Assembly (NCBI RefSeq): GCF_000422465.1
Contig: NZ_AULV01000024.1
Span: 1-38,787 of the forward strand
Length of the DNA stretch: 38,787 bases
Source: Paenibacillus harenae DSM 16969
GTDB taxonomy: Bacteria; Bacillota; Bacilli; Paenibacillales; Paenibacillaceae
Reading direction: 5' to 3'
The translations under genes were made by a program, and so were the position numbers. Under the pieces are notes generated by a model. The model was not told the DNA's origin. It worked only from the letters and a program-made list of their open reading frames with translations, and ran no database searches. This document shows positions 6,440 through 14,049 of this stretch, piece by piece. How positions within the stretch are numbered: position 1 is the first letter of the stretch; the number at the start of each line of letters is the position of its first letter.

Positions 6440-8137
6440 ATGGGGCTGCTGAAAGAATATCCCCTTGCGTACAATCCGATTTTAGAATACTGGAATGAGA
6501 TTGAAAACGGGCTTGTTGTGAGCGAGAAGGTTCGCCGCATGTACCGCCAACTTGCCGCTGATGTTTACAATCAATCATCGGTCTATGAATACAGTCCGAC
6601 GCATGCCAATCACGCAATCGAGTTCATAGAGAACTATTGCAAGCACAGTAAAGGCAAATGGGGCGGCAAGCCTATCGAGCTGGAATTGTGGCAGAAGGCT
6701 TTCATTGCTGCCGCGTTCGGATTCGTTCATAAGATCGACGGAACGCGGCGCTATAGAGAGGTGCTTGTCGTCGTCGCCAGGAAGAACGGGAAATCAACGG
6801 TAGCTTCCGGCATCGGCTTATATCTGCAAATAGCGGACGGGGAGCCCGGCGCGGAAGTTTACGCTGCAGCTACCAAGAAGGATCAAGCCAAGCTTGTATG
6901 GCTCGAAGCAAAGCGCATGGTTAACAAATCGCCGTCACTCAGAAAACGCATAAAGCCCCTTGTGGGCGATTTGGTCGGGCTGACGAATGACAGCTCCTTT
7001 AAGCCGCTAGGAGCCGACAGCGAGACGCTTGACGGCCTGAACGTACACGGCGCAATGATGGACGAGATTCACGCCTGGAAGGACAAGAACCTATATGACG
7101 TAATTGTCGATGGTACGAGTTCCCGCGAGCAGCCGCTCATTGTCATGATCACGACGGCTGGGACGGTCCGGGGATCGGTCTATGACCAAAAGTACGACGA
7201 AGCAAAGGACAAGATCAATAAGCTTGATTTTGTCTATGCCGACGGCGAAGAAGACCCGCACGAACGGTTCTTGCCGATCATTTACGAATTGGACGACCGG
7301 AAAGAATGGGTTGATCCGGAGTGTTGGAAAAAGGCGAATCCGGGGCTCGGCAGCATAAAGCAAGCTGACCAGCTCGCAACGAAGGTTGCAAAAGCGAAGG
7401 CGAATCCAATGCTTATCAAAAACTTGCTGACGAAGGACTTCAACATTCCAGAGACGAGTGAGGAAGCTTGGCTCACTTACGAAGAAGCCTACAACGATGC
7501 GACATATGACATTGACCAGCTGCGGAACTCTTACGCGGTCGGCGGTGGTGACTTATCAAGCACAACAGACTTGACGTGCGCGACGCTGCTTGTCATGAAG
7601 CCGAATGACCCGAACATCTACGCGGTGCAGCAGTATTTCTTACCTGAAGAAAACATCGAGCAGCGGGTTAAAGAGGATAAGATTCCGTATGACATTTACG
7701 CCGATAGAGGTTGGTTGACGCTTTGTGTCGGCAACAAGATCGACTATAAGGACGTGACAGCCTGGTTCGTGAAGATGCACAAGGAATATGACATCACGCC
7801 TGTATGGATTGGTTACGACCCATACGATTCGAAATATTGGGTTGATGAAATGACTGATCTTGGTTTTGATATGCGGGTTGTCCGGCAAGGCGCTCTTACA
7901 CTTAGCCAGCCAATGAAAGAGATTGCAGCCGACTTTGCAGCGAAGCGGATTAACTACAACTACAACCAATTGACGCTCTGGAACCTTATGAATACTAACG
8001 TCAAGCACGACGACAACGACAACATACGGCCGGTCAAGGGTAAGAACCAGCGGGCGCGGATTGACGGCACGGTGTCCATCCTGAACGCCTACACAATCCT
8101 CTATGAGAACATGACGGACTTTAAAGCTCTGATATAG
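6440..8137 (+). CDS. terL: terminase large subunit (HK97/Terminase_1 family)
   Basis: ATPase and nuclease that drives DNA into proheads and cuts the concatemer. The N-terminal ATPase shows the variant Walker A VARKNGKST (112-120) and Walker B MMDEIH (206-211). The C-terminal nuclease domain begins with GGGDLSSTTDLT (368-379, catalytic Asp371). It continues with YDPYDSKYW, a usual second acidic region. The 565-residue length fits Terminase_1. ATG 6440 follows GGGGGGAGGTGGGG; a TTG 18 bases earlier lies inside that purine run and the terminator. The portal gene follows after 15 bases. Confidence 0.97.
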   Translation: MGLLKEYPLAYNPILEYWNEIENGLVVSEKVRRMYRQLAADVYNQSSVYEYSPTHANHAIEFIENYCKHSKGKWGGKPIELELWQKAFIAAAFGFVHKIDGTRRYREVLVVVARKNGKSTVASGIGLYLQIADGEPGAEVYAAATKKDQAKLVWLEAKRMVNKSPSLRKRIKPLVGDLVGLTNDSSFKPLGADSETLDGLNVHGAMMDEIHAWKDKNLYDVIVDGTSSREQPLIVMITTAGTVRGSVYDQKYDEAKDKINKLDFVYADGEEDPHERFLPIIYELDDRKEWVDPECWKKANPGLGSIKQADQLATKVAKAKANPMLIKNLLTKDFNIPETSEEAWLTYEEAYNDATYDIDQLRNSYAVGGGDLSSTTDLTCATLLVMKPNDPNIYAVQQYFLPEENIEQRVKEDKIPYDIYADRGWLTLCVGNKIDYKDVTAWFVKMHKEYDITPVWIGYDPYDSKYWVDEMTDLGFDMRVVRQGALTLSQPMKEIAADFAAKRINYNYNQLTLWNLMNTNVKHDDNDNIRPVKGKNQRARIDGTVSILNAYTILYENMTDFKALI

Positions 8138-8152
8138 AGGGGGGGTGAGAAA

Positions 8153-9409
8153 TTGACAGAGAAACGCTCATTTTTTCAAATGGTATTCGGCGGTAAGCAG
8201 CGCCCGCAGAACCGGACCATGATGCAAATGCTTAACAGCACGCCGAACTTCTATGACTTCTCAGGTGAAGCTTACGACAGCGATACGGTGCGATCTTCAG
8301 TGGATGCTTTTGCACGAAACGTCGGGAAGCTGACGCCGAAGCATATAAGGCGCAAGGATGGGAAGATCATCGAAGCCGGACAGAACATTGAATGGTTGCT
8401 GCGGAATCGCCCGAATCGCTTTATGAATTCCTATATCTTTTACTACCGGCTTGCCACTCAGTTCCTTATGTCAAATAACGTCTTTGTCTGGATAAGGCGC
8501 GATGAAATGAACCGAATCGAGGGCTTTTACCCTCTCGTTTCTTCTGGCGTCGAGTTGGTCCAGGTGCAAACGAATAACGGTATTGATATGGCCGTCCGAT
8601 TCCGCTTTTATGATGGCAATGAGTACACGGCGCCATATGCCGATGTGGTCCATTTGCGCCGCTTCTTCTACAAGAACGACATGTTCGGGGAAGCGAATAG
8701 GACGGCATTAAAGCCGATCCTCGACTTAATCGCGGTGACGAACCAAGGCATAGCGAACGCCATTAAAACGTCTGCTATCCTGCGGGGGATTTTGAAGTTT
8801 ACCGGGATGATCAAGCCGGAAGACATTAAGAAGCAAACGGAAATGTTCAAAGCTGATTATCTTTCCGCGAGCAATAACGGCGGGATAGCTGCGACTGACA
8901 CGAAAGCCGAGTACCAGGAGATTAAAAGCGATCCGAAAATGATTGATGATAAGCTCATGAATGCCATGTCTGATAAGATTTACGACTATTTCGGCAGCAA
9001 TAAGAAGATTATCCAATCGAATTACAGTGAACAAGATTGGAACGCCTTCTATGAATCAATGATTGAGCCGTTTGCGCTTCAAATGGGGCAGGAGTTCACG
9101 AACAAGATTTTCAGCGATAGAGCTCAGGGCCACGGAAACGAAATTATATTCGAAGCCAACCGGCTGCAGTATGCCAGCAATGACACGAAGGTTAAGATCA
9201 TCGAAACGCTCGTTGACCGGGGCATGATGTCGATCAATCAAGGTCTTGAGGTGTTCAACTTGCCGCCGATTAAAGACGGCGAGAAGCGCATAATGAGCCT
9301 GAATTTCATTGATGCGGACAAGGCCAGCGAGTACCAGCTGGGAAAGGTCAACAAGCCGCCTGACGCGGCACCGAAGGGAGGTGAGAACGACAATGACGAT
9401 GAAGCATGA
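8153..9409 (+). CDS. portal protein (HK97 family)
   Basis: Forms the dodecameric ring at one capsid vertex through which DNA enters and leaves. The 418-residue sequence has the family pattern. The N-terminal part has SSVDAFARNVGKLTPKHIRR, the mid part has NRFMNSYIFYYRLATQFLMSNN, and the clip/stem region includes RGILKFTG. The C-terminal crown contains YSEQDWNAFYESMIEP. The TTG at 8153 has GGGGGGGTGAG just upstream. It overlaps the protease gene by 17 bases. The position between TerL and the protease is diagnostic. Confidence 0.95.
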   Translation: MTEKRSFFQMVFGGKQRPQNRTMMQMLNSTPNFYDFSGEAYDSDTVRSSVDAFARNVGKLTPKHIRRKDGKIIEAGQNIEWLLRNRPNRFMNSYIFYYRLATQFLMSNNVFVWIRRDEMNRIEGFYPLVSSGVELVQVQTNNGIDMAVRFRFYDGNEYTAPYADVVHLRRFFYKNDMFGEANRTALKPILDLIAVTNQGIANAIKTSAILRGILKFTGMIKPEDIKKQTEMFKADYLSASNNGGIAATDTKAEYQEIKSDPKMIDDKLMNAMSDKIYDYFGSNKKIIQSNYSEQDWNAFYESMIEPFALQMGQEFTNKIFSDRAQGHGNEIIFEANRLQYASNDTKVKIIETLVDRGMMSINQGLEVFNLPPIKDGEKRIMSLNFIDADKASEYQLGKVNKPPDAAPKGGENDNDDEA

Positions 9410-9995
9410 CAAGGATTTCCGAGTGTTCACCATTGAAGCGCGGGCCGCTGATGTAGGCGAAGGCTCCGAAGAACTTTTCGTTGAGGGTTACGCCGCGACA
9501 TTCAATTCACCGACGGTGCTTTATTCGTATGACGGTGTTGACTATAAAGAAGTCATTGACGCCCGCGCATTCGATGGAGCTGACATGTCTGACGTGATTT
9601 TCAATTATAATCACGGCGGTAAGGTGGTCGCCCGCACTCGCAACGGTACACTGGAACTTAAAACAGACGCCAGAGGGCTACACGTTCGCGCTAGGCTAGG
9701 CGGCACGGAGGATGGCCGCAAACTACATCAAGAAATCCGCGACGGTTATATTGATCGTATGAGCTTCAGATTTGCGATAGCGGAAGATGGCGATGAATAC
9801 GACCGCAAGACGCAAACGAGGAAGATTAAGCAATTCAAGAAGATTTACGACGTATCAGCCGTGGACATTCCGGCTTATGACGATACGATCATATCGGCCC
9901 GCAGCTTCTTTGAAGCCGAAGCCGAAAAAGAAAAACGAGCAACCGCCGACGCCGAACAACGTCAACGGTTGCTTTTGTATTTGAACACACTTTAA
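9393..9995 (+). CDS. prohead protease (HK97 family)
   Basis: Serine protease (Peptidase_U35/S78) that cleaves the capsid protein's scaffolding segment during maturation. FEGYAATFN-like FVEGYAATFN starts the fold. NYNHGGKVVAR carries the catalytic His, and DRMSFRF the catalytic Ser. VDIPAYDDT matches the conserved C-terminal part. The ATG at 9393 follows GGGAGGTGAG; earlier in-frame codons lie inside portal and lack a ribosome site. Length 200 residues. The C-terminus (EAEAEKEKRATADAEQRQR) is a charged helix. Confidence 0.93.
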   Translation: MTMKHDKDFRVFTIEARAADVGEGSEELFVEGYAATFNSPTVLYSYDGVDYKEVIDARAFDGADMSDVIFNYNHGGKVVARTRNGTLELKTDARGLHVRARLGGTEDGRKLHQEIRDGYIDRMSFRFAIAEDGDEYDRKTQTRKIKQFKKIYDVSAVDIPAYDDTIISARSFFEAEAEKEKRATADAEQRQRLLLYLNTL

Positions 9996-10018
9996 AAATT
10001 GAGAGGGGTTATTAATCA

Positions 10019-11203
10019 ATGACACGTTTACAACAAATCGCAGCACGCCTTACAGAAATTCGTTCCCTGCTTGACGGTGACGGACAAGTTGACATCGCAG
10101 CTTTGCAAACCGAGGTCGATCAACTGAAAGCTGAAAAAACTTCCATCGAAGCCCGCGCAGCTCTTTTGGCTGGCATTCCTGACGGATCGTCCGTTCCAAA
10201 CCCTGAAACTCCTGCCGCTGCAGAAGTGGACAAATATGCAACGATTGAATACCGGAAGGCGTTCATGGAGTTCGCGAAAACTGGCAAAGCCATTCCTGCA
10301 GGTTTCGAAGCCCGCGCTGATGCTTTCACGGTTGTAACTGATGCAGCTGCAGTTGTTCCGACAACGATCCTGGATGAAATGATTCGCAAACTTTCCGTTT
10401 ACGGTCAAATCTTTTCGCGCATCCGCACACTGAACATCGAGGGTGGTGTGTCTGTACCTATCCTGTCGCTCAAGCCGGTTGCGACTTGGATCAACGAAAC
10501 GACTCCATCTGACCGTCAAAAGGTTCAATCGAACACGTCGGTTCAATTCAGCTACTACGGCCTTGAGTGCAAAGTCGCCATTTCCTTGCTGGCCAAAACT
10601 GTCACACTGGCTTCTTTCGAATCGACAATTGTACAGCTTATCGTTGAAGCAATGACAAAAGCAATCGACATTGCAATCATCAAGGGCGCGGGCACTGCTT
10701 CGCCGCTTGGCATTACTGTTGACACGCGCATTCCTGCGGCAAACATCGTTGACCTTACGGCAGCGGAAGCAGGCACATGGGCCGCTTGGAAGAAAGAAGT
10801 ATTCGCAAAAATCCCATTGGCTTACCGTGCTGGTGGTTCTTTCATCATGGCGGCCGGCACATTCGAAACGTACATTGACGGCATGGTTGATGCGAACGGA
10901 CAACCTATCGGCCGCGTTAACTACGGTATCACTGATGGTCCGCAGGAACGATTCAGCGGCAAAGAAGTCATTCTCGTTGAAGATGATGTTATTGCTCCAT
11001 TTGACACAGCTGCAACCGGTGATGTTATTGCTGTATTCTGCAAGCTTTCCGATTACGCGATCAACAGCAACATGCAGCTTGCTATGTACCGTTGGTTGGA
11101 TCACGACACAAACCAGTGGGTTGATAAGGCTATCCTTATCGCTGATGGCAAAATCCTCGATCCGAACGGCGTAATCATCGTGAAGAAAGCCGCTACGGTT
11201 TAA
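10019..11203 (+). CDS. major capsid protein (HK97 fold)
   Basis: Building block of the icosahedral head. Residues 1-75 are a helical coiled-coil segment (TRLQQIAARLTEIRS... LKAEKTSIEARAALLAG), the delta/scaffolding domain normally removed by the protease. The HK97 fold follows, with AAVVPTTILDEMIRKL and RIRTLNIEGGVSVPIL in the N-arm and E-loop region. GAGTASPLGI, the usual P-domain signature, comes next. ATG 10019 with GAGAGGGG about 8 bases upstream. The 394-residue length is typical. No cleavage site was identified with certainty. Confidence 0.95.
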   Translation: MTRLQQIAARLTEIRSLLDGDGQVDIAALQTEVDQLKAEKTSIEARAALLAGIPDGSSVPNPETPAAAEVDKYATIEYRKAFMEFAKTGKAIPAGFEARADAFTVVTDAAAVVPTTILDEMIRKLSVYGQIFSRIRTLNIEGGVSVPILSLKPVATWINETTPSDRQKVQSNTSVQFSYYGLECKVAISLLAKTVTLASFESTIVQLIVEAMTKAIDIAIIKGAGTASPLGITVDTRIPAANIVDLTAAEAGTWAAWKKEVFAKIPLAYRAGGSFIMAAGTFETYIDGMVDANGQPIGRVNYGITDGPQERFSGKEVILVEDDVIAPFDTAATGDVIAVFCKLSDYAINSNMQLAMYRWLDHDTNQWVDKAILIADGKILDPNGVIIVKKAATV

Positions 11204-11216
11204 GGGGGAATGACGA

Positions 11217-11483
11217 ATGAAGAAAATCGTCATTCTTGGATTTCATGACTCGGTTAACGACCGCCGCTATTACGTCGGTGATGTGTACGAATCCGAAGAT
11301 GCTGAGCGCGTGGAAATCCTTGCGGGTAAAGGTTTGATCGAAGGGGCTGCTGATGCGGCTCCTTCTTCCGTTCCCGGCCCCGACGATTCGAGCGAAACGG
11401 AACCGACAGAAGAACCGGAAAAGCCAAAAGAGGTGAAGCCGCGTGGCAATGCTGGAGGACGTAAAGCAAGCACTAAGGATTAG
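11217..11483 (+). CDS. 88-residue hypothetical head protein
   Basis: ATG 11217 follows AAGGGGGAATG. The first 45 residues (KIVILGFHDSVNDRRYYVGDVYES, VEILAGKGLIEG) resemble small phage proteins found directly after capsid genes, I believe annotated as DUF7302; this is recall, not computed. The C-terminal half is a Pro/Glu/Ser-rich low-complexity tail ending GNAGGRKASTKD. It overlaps the next gene by 41 bases. It may be a capsid accessory or decoration protein; unproven. Confidence 0.7.
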   Translation: MKKIVILGFHDSVNDRRYYVGDVYESEDAERVEILAGKGLIEGAADAAPSSVPGPDDSSETEPTEEPEKPKEVKPRGNAGGRKASTKD

Positions 11484-11736
11484 CACGACAATAACGGCTT
11501 TTGATTCCGAGGTTATCGACTTGATTGCGGCAGCGCGTAATGACCTGCGCCTATCCGGGGTATTAGCGGAAAAAGTGGAGAACGATAGTGACTCACTGAT
11601 AAAGCGGGCGGTCACGCTCTATTGCAAGGCGTTCTTCGGGTACGACAACGCCGACGCCGACCGACAACTGGCTTCCTATAACAGCATGAAGGCGCACTTG
11701 ACGCTCTCAGCCGAGTATACAGAGGTCCCGGTATGA
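11443..11736 (+). CDS. head-tail connector protein (gp6-like)
   Basis: Adaptor ring protein below the portal. The 97-residue helical sequence (LEDVKQALRIS... VIDLIAAARNDLRLSG... IKRAVTLYCKAFFGYDN) has the usual alpha-helical connector pattern with the YCKAFFGY motif near the middle. GTG 11443 has AGGTGAAG upstream; ATG 11449 is an alternative. It overlaps the previous gene and, by ATGA, the next. Order capsid, connector, closure, gp10, tail terminator matches HK97-like phages. Confidence 0.88.
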   Translation: MAMLEDVKQALRISTTITAFDSEVIDLIAAARNDLRLSGVLAEKVENDSDSLIKRAVTLYCKAFFGYDNADADRQLASYNSMKAHLTLSAEYTEVPV

Positions 11737-12041
11737 ATTGGAGAGCCGTAATAGGGTTGTTTGACATGATACCAGGACGGGACGAATACGGGGCTGAGAC
11801 AGAGGTTGACGGGCCGGTACGTGAAGTAATGGCTAATGAGAAGTCAGTCAAAGGCGCTGAGTTTTATCAGGCGCATGCAGTCGGCATCCGACCTGAGATT
11901 GTTTTCGAGATTCGCAAGGCAGAGTACCAGGGCGAGCCGAGGGTTAAGTATGAAGGCGCGACCTACTATGTCATCCGGACATACTCCCGATCCGGTGAAC
12001 TGTTGGAGCTGACGTGTTCACGTTACCCAATGGAGGGCTGA
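11733..12041 (+). CDS. head closure protein (SPP1 gp16-like)
   Basis: Seals the portal exit and joins the head to the tail. The 102-residue product is beta-rich. VKGAEFYQAHAVGIRPEIVFEIRKAEYQGEPRVKYEGATYYVIRTYS carries the family pattern in which an induced strand precedes 'Y.G..Y.I....'. ATG at 11733 overlaps the previous stop as ATGA. The neighbours on both sides are connector proteins. Confidence 0.85.
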   Translation: MNWRAVIGLFDMIPGRDEYGAETEVDGPVREVMANEKSVKGAEFYQAHAVGIRPEIVFEIRKAEYQGEPRVKYEGATYYVIRTYSRSGELLELTCSRYPMEG

Positions 12042-12043
12042 CG

Positions 12044-12496
12044 ATGGCTAGAAGATCGAGAACGAGCATTGAAGGCATGGACGAGCTGGAAAGCATGATC
12101 AGGCAGCTTGAGAAGGTGCCGCAAAAGGTTGTCACCAAGGCGGCGCAGGCCGGGGCTCGGATTGCGTTGCGATCCGCAAAGGCTGACGCGCCGGTTGATA
12201 CTGGCGACCTGAAAAGCGCTCTTGTCATGAAGCCGGAACGCAAGAGGAAGCCGGGGAAGAAGATGTACAACATTAAGCTAGACCCGGCGAAGAATGATTT
12301 ATTCGTCAAGGAAAGCAAAGCGGGCAAACGATCATATTATCCTGCTTCTCAAGAGTACGGATTCAAGACTGTTAACGGTGGATACATTCCCGGTTATCGT
12401 TACCTAAGAAAATCCATTGAGGACAACGAGAGCGCTATTGAATCCAAGATAGTCGATGTCGCCGTGCGGGAAATTGACAAGATCATGAGGAGGTGA
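12044..12496 (+). CDS. HK97 gp10-family head-tail protein
   Basis: Neck/tail-completion component. The 150-residue product contains the family hallmark RIALRSAKADAPVDTGDLKSAL followed by YYPASQEYGFKT and IPGYRYLRKSIEDNE (the '...PVDTG.L..S' and 'E.G......P.pFlrpA' motifs). ATG 12044 has GGAGGGCTG just upstream; the upstream ATG at 12014 lies inside the preceding gene. Only 2 bases separate it from the closure gene. Confidence 0.9.
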   Translation: MARRSRTSIEGMDELESMIRQLEKVPQKVVTKAAQAGARIALRSAKADAPVDTGDLKSALVMKPERKRKPGKKMYNIKLDPAKNDLFVKESKAGKRSYYPASQEYGFKTVNGGYIPGYRYLRKSIEDNESAIESKIVDVAVREIDKIMRR

Positions 12497-12502
12497 TTGC
12501 GG

Positions 12503-12883
12503 TTGAGTTTTGAAACAGCAATGGTCGAAGAGTTCGCAGCTATTCCCGTTATCGGCAGTAAGCTTTACCCGCTCGCGGCTCCTGGTGACACGGTAGCGCC
12601 TTATGTCGTGTATGGAGCCAGCGAGGGAATGCGGGTCCGGGCGCTTGATGGATATAAGGACAGCAAAGAAATCAATGTTGATATGAATGTTGTTGCTCAG
12701 ACCTACAAAAGCATGAAGCAGAACACGGCCGCAGTCCTCGACATGATTATCAGTTTCCAGCAGCGCGCAATCGGTACTGAGGGGCTTTTCATACAGGAAA
12801 TAGACCTGGAAGAACCAGACGAGATTTATGAGGATGTTCCCAAGCTTCATAAATGTGTCATTTCATTTACAGTTTACATTTAA
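12503..12883 (+). CDS. tail completion/terminator protein (DUF3168-like)
   Basis: Caps the growing tail tube and joins it to the head. The 126-residue protein shows VAPYVVYGASEG near residue 33 and a long amphipathic helix (YKSMKQNTAAVLDMIISFQQ), ending in LHKCVISFTVYI, the expected strand. TTG at 12503 is preferred because AGGAGGTG ends 7 bases upstream; TTG 12497 would be too close. Position before the tail tube gene supports the role. Confidence 0.8.
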   Translation: MSFETAMVEEFAAIPVIGSKLYPLAAPGDTVAPYVVYGASEGMRVRALDGYKDSKEINVDMNVVAQTYKSMKQNTAAVLDMIISFQQRAIGTEGLFIQEIDLEEPDEIYEDVPKLHKCVISFTVYI

Positions 12884-12895
12884 GGGGGAATTATT

Positions 12896-13312
12896 GTGGC
12901 AGAAGCAACACGCGCTTTAGGCACTCAATTAATGATCGGCATAAACGCTGTCGGAAATCTTTCGAGCATCGGCGGTATCGACGCATCCGCTGAGACGATT
13001 GACGTTACCGCGCTAGACAGCACAGGCGGCTACCGTCGCAAATTAGCAGGATTCAAAGACGGCGGTGAGGTTTCCATTTCTGGATTCTTCGCTCCTGGCG
13101 ATGTCGGGCAGGCTGCTATTTATACAGCGTTCGAAAGCGGCGCATCTTCGGAATTTAAGATCGTATTCCCTGCGTCGCTTAATGCACAATGGGAATTCAC
13201 CGGCGTTGTGACTGGTTTCACAACGAGCGCAGAACTTGAGGACGCGCTTACGTTTGAAGCTACAATTACCGTATCTGGCGAGCCGATCCTTAACCTGGCG
13301 GTAACGCCGTAA
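12896..13312 (+). CDS. major tail (tube) protein
   Basis: Polymerises into the tail tube. The 138-residue beta-rich product has IDASAETIDVTALDSTGGYRRKLAGFKDGGEVSISG, the typical 'D.T.ldS.gyr..l.g..D.G..s..G' of lambda-V-like tube proteins. It ends with LEDALTFEATITVSGEPILN. GTG at 12896 has AAGGGGGAATT upstream. A strong terminator follows, consistent with high tube expression and reduced downstream expression. Confidence 0.92.
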   Translation: MAEATRALGTQLMIGINAVGNLSSIGGIDASAETIDVTALDSTGGYRRKLAGFKDGGEVSISGFFAPGDVGQAAIYTAFESGASSEFKIVFPASLNAQWEFTGVVTGFTTSAELEDALTFEATITVSGEPILNLAVTP

Positions 13313-13329
13313 CAGCAATCATTCAAGCA

Positions 13330-13360
13330 GGCTAGAACATCACGTTCTAGCCTTATTTTT
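13330..13360 (+). terminator. strong terminator after the tail tube gene
   Basis: GGCTAGAAC (13330-13338), loop ATCAC, GTTCTAGCC (13344-13352): a perfect 9-base stem followed by TTATTTTT. It separates tube from chaperone expression. Confidence 0.85.
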
Positions 13361-13378
13361 ATTCCGGGAGGAATTAAT

Positions 13379-13735
13379 GTGGCAAACAACAATGATGTAA
13401 TTTTTGTGGATTTGGACAAAAAGCGCGAGCTTCGATTTGGACATAAGGCCATTAAAAGAATGCTAGCTTCATCGAATAAAAGCGTCGAGGACATGGAAAA
13501 TGAACAAGACCTTGACATCGAAGAACTTGAGCTTATTTTCTACTACGGATTGGAGCGAGATGCGCGAGAAAACGGCGAAACGCTGACCATGGAAATGATG
13601 GAAGATATTCTCGATTGCGCTCCTTCTTATGAATATCTGATGGACAAAATGCAGCAAGCATTCGCCAAAGCAATGGGGAAGATGTCGGGAAACGTGCGGA
13701 AGCCGCCAGTTCCAGTGACACAGCGGAAGAGGTAA
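13379..13735 (+). CDS. tail assembly chaperone, short form (gpG-like)
   Basis: The 118-residue product binds tape measure and tube protein during tail assembly. It lies between the tube and tape measure genes, exactly as lambda gpG. GTG at 13379 has GGGAGGAATT upstream. The sequence is largely helical and acidic (SVEDMENEQDLDIEELELIFYYGLERDAREN) and ends basic. A slippery G GGA AAC (13687-13693) in its reading frame would shift some ribosomes by -1 into the next ORF. Most ribosomes terminate at 13735. Confidence 0.88.
   Translation: MANNNDVIFVDLDKKRELRFGHKAIKRMLASSNKSVEDMENEQDLDIEELELIFYYGLERDARENGETLTMEMMEDILDCAPSYEYLMDKMQQAFAKAMGKMSGNVRKPPVPVTQRKR
13687..13693 (+). promoter_or_regulatory. 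-1 ribosomal frameshift site G GGA AAC
   Basis: In the gpG frame the codons are tcG GGA AAC GTG, matching X XXY YYZ. A -1 slip gives GGG AAA CGT and enters the second frame, which is open from 13633 to 14049. Lambda uses the related GGGAAAG at the same location. The shifted product would be 105 + 118 = 223 residues. Reading frame and heptamer are seen directly; the slip itself is inferred. Confidence 0.88.
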
Positions 13736-14049
13736 AACCGTTCGACTGGGATGATTCTTTGCGGGCGGCATTCGCCATTGGTTTAAAGCTTCATGAATAC
13801 AACGACATGACCCCGCATGAGCTTGCCATCAGTATCGAGGAATATCAAAAGCGTGAACTTTACCAGCACCGGGAACGGATCACGGCGGCGTACATGGGTG
13901 CATATCTACAACGGGTCAAGCGAATGCCGAAGCTTGAAAAATTGATAGGTGATCAGCCAAAGAAGAAAAAGCCAATGACCGACAGGCAAATGTTGGACAT
14001 GATCCGGCTGCTTAATAAAAAGATCGGTGGAAAGGAGGTAGGTAAATAG
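13693..14049 (+). CDS. frameshift extension of tail assembly chaperone (gpT-like part)
   Basis: No good start of its own is present: the first candidate (TTG 13759) lacks a ribosome site, so it is read by a -1 slip at 13687-13693 to give a gpGT-like fusion. The extension starts RAEAASSSDTAEEVKPFDWD. It continues with LHEYNDMTPHELAISIEEYQKR, a helical region common in phage chaperone second halves, and ends basic (KKKKPMTDRQMLDMIRLLNKK). The stop at 14047-14049 is directly followed by the tape measure ATG. Confidence 0.85.
   Translation, partial: RAEAASSSDTAEEVKPFDWDDSLRAAFAIGLKLHEYNDMTPHELAISIEEYQKRELYQHRERITAAYMGAYLQRVKRMPKLEKLIGDQPKKKKPMTDRQMLDMIRLLNKKIGGKEVGK

Noticed and set aside
10028..11233. 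Long minus-strand ORF opposite the capsid gene
   Set aside because: It is a codon shadow of the major capsid gene on the other strand and lacks a ribosome site.
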